Origin: JAGOUN01 sp040389005
GTDB lineage: Bacteria; Pseudomonadota; Gammaproteobacteria; JAGOUN01
Assembly: GCA_040389005.1 (NCBI GenBank)
Contig: JAZKAS010000004.1
Span: 1-29,914, forward strand
DNA length: 29,914 nucleotides
Direction: 5' to 3'
Position numbers and translations under genes: made by a program. The notes beneath the pieces were generated by a model that saw only the letters and a list, made by a program, of their open reading frames with translations, did no database searches and was not told the origin of the DNA. Below, in pieces: positions 25,511 to 29,914 of the stretch; the first letter of the stretch is position 1; the number at the start of each line of letters is the position of its first letter.

Positions 25511-26269
25511 ATGTTTTCAAGCATCACTTATCTTAAACAGGGTTTTTCACTGCTTTTCAAACCCGGTATAAAACGTTATGTGTTAGTACCTTTATTGCTC
25601 AATATTCTTATCTACGCTGGATTTGCCAGTTGCGCGTACCATTACACACAATCCGCGCATCAATGGCTGACAAGCTATCTACCGCATTGGCTAAGCGCTG
25701 TTGCTTGGTTTTTATGGTTGTTATCGTTTATTGGAATTTTATTCTTTTTTACTTATATTTTTACAACCATCGCCAATATTATCGCTGCGCCATTTAATGG
25801 CTTGCTCTCCGAAAAAATTGAAGAAATTATTTTGGGTCATCCACCAAAACATGCGATGTCATTTAAACAACTGTGTGGATTACTACCAAAAACATTCATG
25901 CGTCAAGTGCAATTACTATTTTATTTTTTACCACGCGCCGCGATTATTTTAGTTTTGTTTTTTATTCCAGGTATCAATATTGTTGCAGGCATTTTTTGGT
26001 TTTTATTTGCTTCTTGGATGATGAGCGTGCAATATTTCGATTATCCATTTGATAACAATCATATTGACTTCAAACCCATGATTAAAACTATGAAACAACA
26101 TCGTTGGGTGCATTTACAATTAGGGATTGTCATTAATATTTTAAGCATCATCCCGATTGTTAACTTATTTATTATCCCTGGCGCAGTGGCTGCAGCAACG
26201 GTTGCCTGGGTCGCTGAACACCGTGACATTCAAACGAAGATAAAAGATGCTATTGCGCAATCTCTCTAA
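25511..26269 (+). CDS. cysZ: CysZ/EI24-family inner-membrane protein
   Basis: A 252-residue integral membrane protein of the CysZ (EI24) family. It begins with the family pattern FLxxPGIKRYVLVPLLLNIL, and IIAAPFNGLLSEKIEEIILG is the conserved segment after the second helix pair. Further hydrophobic stretches are at about 130-170 and 205-235. The start ATG has AAGGAGA five bases upstream. CysZ mediates sulfate uptake in E. coli, but homologues occur in genomes without sulfate assimilation and no sulfur genes are nearby, so the substrate is uncertain. Its last 23 bases overlap the start of the M48 protease gene, and the two are probably co-translated. Confidence 0.82.
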   Translation: MFSSITYLKQGFSLLFKPGIKRYVLVPLLLNILIYAGFASCAYHYTQSAHQWLTSYLPHWLSAVAWFLWLLSFIGILFFFTYIFTTIANIIAAPFNGLLSEKIEEIILGHPPKHAMSFKQLCGLLPKTFMRQVQLLFYFLPRAAIILVLFFIPGINIVAGIFWFLFASWMMSVQYFDYPFDNNHIDFKPMIKTMKQHRWVHLQLGIVINILSIIPIVNLFIIPGAVAAATVAWVAEHRDIQTKIKDAIAQSL

Positions 26270-27626
26270 AGTTTTCTTAAGCATCGCCTTAGTAACGGGA
26301 ATTGCTGAGGCGTCTGTTTTTAGTGATCAAGAAGCGGGCGAAAAATTTTTTCAAATGGTGCAACAACAGTTACCTTTAGTTTCTGACGCCATAGTAAATG
26401 ATTACATTCAAAACTTGGGTTATCGTTTAGTATCTTATAGCGATGCACCGACACATCCGTTTCATTTTTTTGTGATTCAACAAGATGTCATTAATGCGTT
26501 TGCAGGCCCTGGTGGCTACGTCGGCGTATTTGGAGGTTTGATTGATGTGACACAAACCGAAAGTGAACTCGCCAGCGTCATGGCACATGAAATTTCACAC
26601 GTGACACAAGATCATTTGCAACGCGGTGAAGATAAAACTAAAAATTTAACCTTGCCGGCACTAGCCGCAATGGTTGCTGCTATTGCCACGGGTAATGGCG
26701 CCGTGGCCATGGGAGGCATTAGCTCTGTCGCAGCAGGCGGAATACAATATCAAATTAATAATACCCGCGTGTTTGAAGAAGAAGCTGATGCGATGGGTAT
26801 ACAAGTGCTCGCCAAAGCAGGATTTAATCCTTACGCAATGGCGAATTTTTTTAAACGATTACTCGAAGAAAGTCGCTACGATTCAACGCCTATTCCTATG
26901 CTAATGGATCACCCGGTCACACAAGAACGTATTGCACTTGCAGAAGAACGCGCCAAACCACTCGCAACTAAAAAAGATTACCCTTCTTCTACTACTTATT
27001 ATTTAGCAAAAGCCCGCATGCAATATTTACTTGCTAAAGATGCGAAAAATTTCCTTGATCAAACGACTGCGAGTTATCAAAAAGATCCCAACAATACTTA
27101 TCAACGTTATTTACTAGCCCTCGCACAATTTAAAAATCGTCAGTACGCTGCTTCGAATGATCTCATCAAAAAATTAATGCAATCCGATCCTGATGAAGTT
27201 ATTTATCCGTATACACTTGCACAAGCGGCTTTTCTACAAAAAAAATATTCAGAAGCGACTCGCTATATTCAACAAGCGTATAACCTGAATAGTGATTACT
27301 ACCCCACCGTTATTTTTTATGGCTTAATTTTGCTTCGTGATCATCATCCCGCCGACGCGGTAAAATTATTAGAGCAATATCAAGTTGCTTTTTCTGATTC
27401 ACCGGACTTTTGGGTATTACTTAGCAAATCCTACGCCGATAATCACAATTTAATTTATGCCTATCTTTCACGCGCCAAAGCATATTTAGCATTGAATGAT
27501 CTCAGAAATGCTGTGATACAAGTCACCATCGCAGGACAGCAACCTGGCCAAACGGCTTATACCCGAAGCTTGATTGAAGCAGAAAAAACACGTTTGCAAA
27601 AACAATTACGCGCAGATAAAAAATAA
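26247..27626 (+). CDS. bepA: Periplasmic M48 metalloprotease with TPR repeats, BepA-like
   Basis: A 459-residue protein with a signal peptide (about 1-22, ending AEA). The zinc protease motif H114-E-I-S-H118 lies in VMAHEISHVTQDH, and the third ligand is in FEEEADAMG (E177-E179). The segment between them is Ala/Gly-rich, as in BepA/YfgC. After about residue 250 come TPR-like helix pairs (YQRYLLALAQFKNRQYAAS, YPYTLAQAAFLQKKYSEA and following). E. coli BepA (487 residues) helps assemble LptD and degrades stalled outer-membrane proteins, so an outer-membrane quality-control role is likely. It starts inside the end of the cysZ-like gene. Confidence 0.92.
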   Translation: MLLRNLSKVFLSIALVTGIAEASVFSDQEAGEKFFQMVQQQLPLVSDAIVNDYIQNLGYRLVSYSDAPTHPFHFFVIQQDVINAFAGPGGYVGVFGGLIDVTQTESELASVMAHEISHVTQDHLQRGEDKTKNLTLPALAAMVAAIATGNGAVAMGGISSVAAGGIQYQINNTRVFEEEADAMGIQVLAKAGFNPYAMANFFKRLLEESRYDSTPIPMLMDHPVTQERIALAEERAKPLATKKDYPSSTTYYLAKARMQYLLAKDAKNFLDQTTASYQKDPNNTYQRYLLALAQFKNRQYAASNDLIKKLMQSDPDEVIYPYTLAQAAFLQKKYSEATRYIQQAYNLNSDYYPTVIFYGLILLRDHHPADAVKLLEQYQVAFSDSPDFWVLLSKSYADNHNLIYAYLSRAKAYLALNDLRNAVIQVTIAGQQPGQTAYTRSLIEAEKTRLQKQLRADKK

Positions 27627-27700
27627 GCAAAATGACTAGAATTTAATAAAAAATTATGGTTACATGCGGTTTCTAATATCCATTAACTTGAGGTGAGAAA

Positions 27701-28165
27701 ATGAAATCGATTGTTTCCATAGCGTTATTAGGACTTGGTTTTGCGTCTGCAAGTTTTGCCGCCGAGCCACTGGTTATAGAATATCAATTTTACTCGGCTT
27801 ACATTGCTGATGCTTGTCCGACTGAGATCACGCAACTTGTTGACGATAAAGAACATTTGAAGCTGACATTTGACACTCAATCTCCTGACAGCAGGATTTT
27901 ATTGAGCTCTACAACGCCGAACGTGAGCATCCCTGAATCTGCCACGCTTAGCAAAGAAGATGACCCTTATTACATGTTGAATAATAGCTCAAAATTGAAA
28001 GTAGGCGATAAAACGTTCACTATTAAACAGCTCTGGGTTGCAAATAATGAATCCGCATTTTATGTCGGCGATAATACTGCTTGCTTAGTCATGACATCGC
28101 GTGCCGCTGAATCAGATTTTCATTCACAACCACGCGATGATACGCCATCCAGCCCCTTTTCTTAA
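27701..28165 (+). CDS. Small secreted/periplasmic protein of unknown function
   Basis: A 154-residue protein with a clear signal peptide (MKSIVSIALLGLGFASASFA, cleavage after AFA-like SFA) and a strong GAGGTGAG ribosome site before the ATG. The mature part is beta-rich looking, with two cysteines (C39 in ADACPTE, C128 in NTACLVM) that could form one disulfide. No family recognised. It is 74 bases after the protease gene and could have its own promoter. Its last codons and stop form part of the terminator hairpin. Confidence 0.75.
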   Translation: MKSIVSIALLGLGFASASFAAEPLVIEYQFYSAYIADACPTEITQLVDDKEHLKLTFDTQSPDSRILLSSTTPNVSIPESATLSKEDDPYYMLNNSSKLKVGDKTFTIKQLWVANNESAFYVGDNTACLVMTSRAAESDFHSQPRDDTPSSPFS

Positions 28166-28180
28166 AAAAAGGGGCTTTTA
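28151..28180 (+). terminator. Intrinsic terminator overlapping the stop codon of the small secreted protein gene
   Basis: AGCCCCTTTT (28151-28160) and AAAAGGGGCT (28167-28176) are perfect 10-bp arms with a six-base loop, followed by TTTATT. The TAA stop is in the loop, so the last four sense codons (Ser-Pro-Phe-Ser) are part of the hairpin. Confidence 0.85.
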
Positions 28181-28185
28181 TTAAA

Positions 28186-29914
28186 TCATGATTTTTCAAA
28201 TGAGTAAATTATATGGCCATCCTCGTCGTCGCTCTCCGCACGTTTGCGTTTTTTGTCATAATTTTCTCTGAAAAGCCCATCCGTTACCAAGCTGGCTTGT
28301 GCCGCTGATCTCCGGTCCAGCTCAGTTCCTTTTTGAACTATATCTTGTATCTGCCCTATAATATAGGGCCTAAAACCATTAGAAAACAAAGTCATTTTGT
28401 AAACATTCATAATGATTTCAAGATTTACGTCGGCTAGGCTATCTCTTGCAAAACCGACATAATCCCCCAAGAGAGAGAAAAGACCCTCTTTTAAATTGTC
28501 ACATAAATCATCAAAATTTCTTCCCACTTTTTTTACTATGCTAATAATTGATTCGATTATACTATGCATCAAGTGGTTGCTTTCATCTTTCAGGTGAGGG
28601 AGTTCTCGAGAGAATTCTATAGCCCAAAATTTTTCTGCATTTTTCGGTAGTGCTTTGATTTCTTCTTTAATCATTTCGTTTTGATTCAAATGCTCTTCTG
28701 TCATAGAAAAATTCTTAGCATATTCAGTCAATTTATCTGCGTATTCCCTGAGAGAAAACAAATATGTAAAAATTTTTATTTCATCTGCATGCTGCTGAGA
28801 GTAATTTGAGTCTTCCCATGTTTTGCGATAGCAAAATAGAAAATTATTAAAATGCTCCGTTTCCTGATCCTGATCTTGCCTATAAAAACTGCTTAAACAC
28901 TGCATGAGCGCGCTTGGATTTAAAGCAACAAAAGGATCGAAATCAACAAGAGAATCAAATGAAGATTTTTCTTCAACATAGGGCATGTTTACAACTAAAA
29001 TTTTTGTTACTAACGGTAGGGTTTCTTGACTTAATAACTCAGACTGATCGTCATCTTCGCTTTTAAAAGTAATCTTTAAATCAATTTTTTGATACTGCTC
29101 ATTAGAAAGCTTATCCAAAATAGTTAGCTGCTTTTCAAGCAGTAAAGCTTGAAAAATCGTTTTATCTCCATGCTTTGCAGATGAAATTTGAGCATTTAAG
29201 TTTATCATTGGAAATTGATTGATTGGCAGTTTATTAATAATCAACCATTTTCTTCGCTTAAATAAGGATTGAAAAATGGTCGTTTTGTCCTTTTCATTAT
29301 CTGAGAAACTTAAAATTATATCTTCAAACTGTTGCCCAGATAACTTTTCAATAATACGCCATTCCTTTTCGCGCACTAAAATTTTAAAACGATGCGCATT
29401 CATCGTGATACGGTGTAGCAGCTGATCAGAGAACCTATCAATGATCCAATATTTTTTTTTGTCCCATAAAGTTTCACAAAACGTTAAATACGCTATAGAA
29501 ACCTCTGGGTCTGTTTGGTGCTGAGCATTGAGCAACTCTAAGTATGTTTTGACAACCTCTGGATATGTTTGGTGCTGAACAATGAGGTGTCCGATAGTCC
29601 AGCCCGCTTGATTTTGCTGTTGTAATAGCTTGATCACTTCTGCCGAGTGGGGACTGACTAGCTTGTTGAGCAACTCTAAGTATGTTTTGATAACCCCTGG
29701 ATCTGTTCGGTGCCGAGCAATGAGGTGTCCGATAGTCGAGTCCGCTGGATTTTGCTGTTGTAATAGCTTAATCACTTCTGCCGAGTGGGGGGTGATTAAC
29801 TGATTGAGCAACTCTAAGTATGTTTTGACAACCCCTGGATCTGTCGGGTCATAAGCAATGAAGTCTCCGATAGTCCAGCCCGCTTGATTTTGCTGTTGTA
29901 ATAGCTTGATCACT
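28186..29914 (-). CDS. Large repeat protein, C-terminal part (N-terminus off the right edge), candidate effector
   Basis: At least 575 residues of a protein that enters from the right edge; the apparent GTG start at 29913 is a Val inside a repeat. It opens with 46-residue repeats of the form AEVIKLLQQQN-x-A-x-x-TIGHLIA, then TYLELLN and PHS. The last one is shortened (LELLN joined directly to AQHQTDPEV). Next come looser repeats resembling degenerate ankyrin-type helix pairs (DKTTIFQSLFKRRKWLIINKL; DKTIFQALLLEKQLTILDKL). A helical region without recognised domain follows. The C-terminus has a basic run KKRKR, an acidic run ESDDEDG, and a hydrophobic end IIYSFEKS. No signal peptide can be judged. 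Repeat proteins of this kind are common among Legionellales effectors, but the assignment is inference. Confidence 0.8.
   Translation of the reverse strand, partial: VIKLLQQQNQAGWTIGDFIAYDPTDPGVVKTYLELLNQLITPHSAEVIKLLQQQNPADSTIGHLIARHRTDPGVIKTYLELLNKLVSPHSAEVIKLLQQQNQAGWTIGHLIVQHQTYPEVVKTYLELLNAQHQTDPEVSIAYLTFCETLWDKKKYWIIDRFSDQLLHRITMNAHRFKILVREKEWRIIEKLSGQQFEDIILSFSDNEKDKTTIFQSLFKRRKWLIINKLPINQFPMINLNAQISSAKHGDKTIFQALLLEKQLTILDKLSNEQYQKIDLKITFKSEDDDQSELLSQETLPLVTKILVVNMPYVEEKSSFDSLVDFDPFVALNPSALMQCLSSFYRQDQDQETEHFNNFLFCYRKTWEDSNYSQQHADEIKIFTYLFSLREYADKLTEYAKNFSMTEEHLNQNEMIKEEIKALPKNAEKFWAIEFSRELPHLKDESNHLMHSIIESIISIVKKVGRNFDDLCDNLKEGLFSLLGDYVGFARDSLADVNLEIIMNVYKMTLFSNGFRPYIIGQIQDIVQKGTELDRRSAAQASLVTDGLFRENYDKKRKRAESDDEDGHIIYSFEKS
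29473..29914 (-). repeat. 138-bp tandem repeats (46 codons) in the right-edge gene
   Basis: The landmark ATTTTGCTGTTGTAATAGCT recurs at 29611, 29749 and 29887, an exact 138-base period, with about 90% or more identity by eye. A further, shortened unit lies to the left (from about 29473). The array continues past the window edge, so the copy number is unknown. Confidence 0.85.

Noticed and set aside
29911..29913. GTG at 29913 as the true start of the right-edge protein
   Set aside because: It is the Val of AEVIKLL in the tandem repeat, so the gene continues beyond the window.
1..29914. tRNA, rRNA, complete insertion sequence or phage genes
   Set aside because: Nothing in the window matched these on reading; no transposase, integrase or structural RNA was seen. 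A covariance search was not possible.

Overview
The window looks like a chromosomal segment of a host-associated gammaproteobacterium, most likely of the order Legionellales (Legionella/Coxiella/Berkiella-like). This rests on gene content and not on any database search: a membrane-bound FadE-type acyl-CoA dehydrogenase with thiolase and FadB-like genes, a BarA/LetS-type Hpt domain, BepA and CysZ homologues, and several very large proteins without recognisable enzymatic domains that look like host-directed effectors. Most genes are AT-rich. The first 4 kb is visibly richer in G/C and strongly strand-skewed.

Layout. (1) 1-4083, minus strand: two paralogous genes, the first cut by the left edge, for secreted Pro/Thr/Ser tetrapeptide-repeat proteins. 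Each has a signal peptide and a four-cysteine N-terminal domain; the complete one ends in a membrane helix and a charged tail. This architecture is unusual for a Gram-negative bacterium and resembles mucin-like proteins of protists. (2) 4220-9682, plus strand: a stand-alone Hpt phosphotransfer protein, a two-gene RND efflux system and hemF. (3) 9721-17017, minus strand: two tandem paralogues of about 1,200 residues. Their 3' thirds are almost identical at DNA level, including one run of 371 identical bases, while their 5' halves are diverged, so they look homogenised by gene conversion. Both carry the same promoter, with a PmrA-box-like direct repeat. (4) 17158-22907, minus strand: a beta-oxidation operon fadE - thiolase - fadB-like. 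The thiolase is interrupted by a 10-N assembly gap. (5) 22990-28165: an SH3/NlpC-P60 cell-wall hydrolase, a Phd/FitB-type toxin-antitoxin pair, cysZ-like and bepA-like genes that overlap, and a small periplasmic protein. (6) 28186-right edge, minus strand: the 3' part of another large protein with 46-residue tandem repeats and a basic/acidic C-terminus.

The most novel signal is a pair of 78-bp palindromic elements. One lies in frame inside the thiolase and one in frame inside the fadB-like gene, and both encode the same peptide core (SLLGHPSP-x-GTPAR-x-SE). Their stems differ in sequence but stay self-complementary. They behave like the Rickettsia palindromic elements, small selfish sequences tolerated inside proteins, but appear here in what seems to be a gammaproteobacterium.

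The three large proteins and the Pro/Thr-rich proteins together suggest a host-interaction repertoire. The metabolic operons fit growth on host fatty acids. Functions of the large proteins are not recognised, and effector status is inference.
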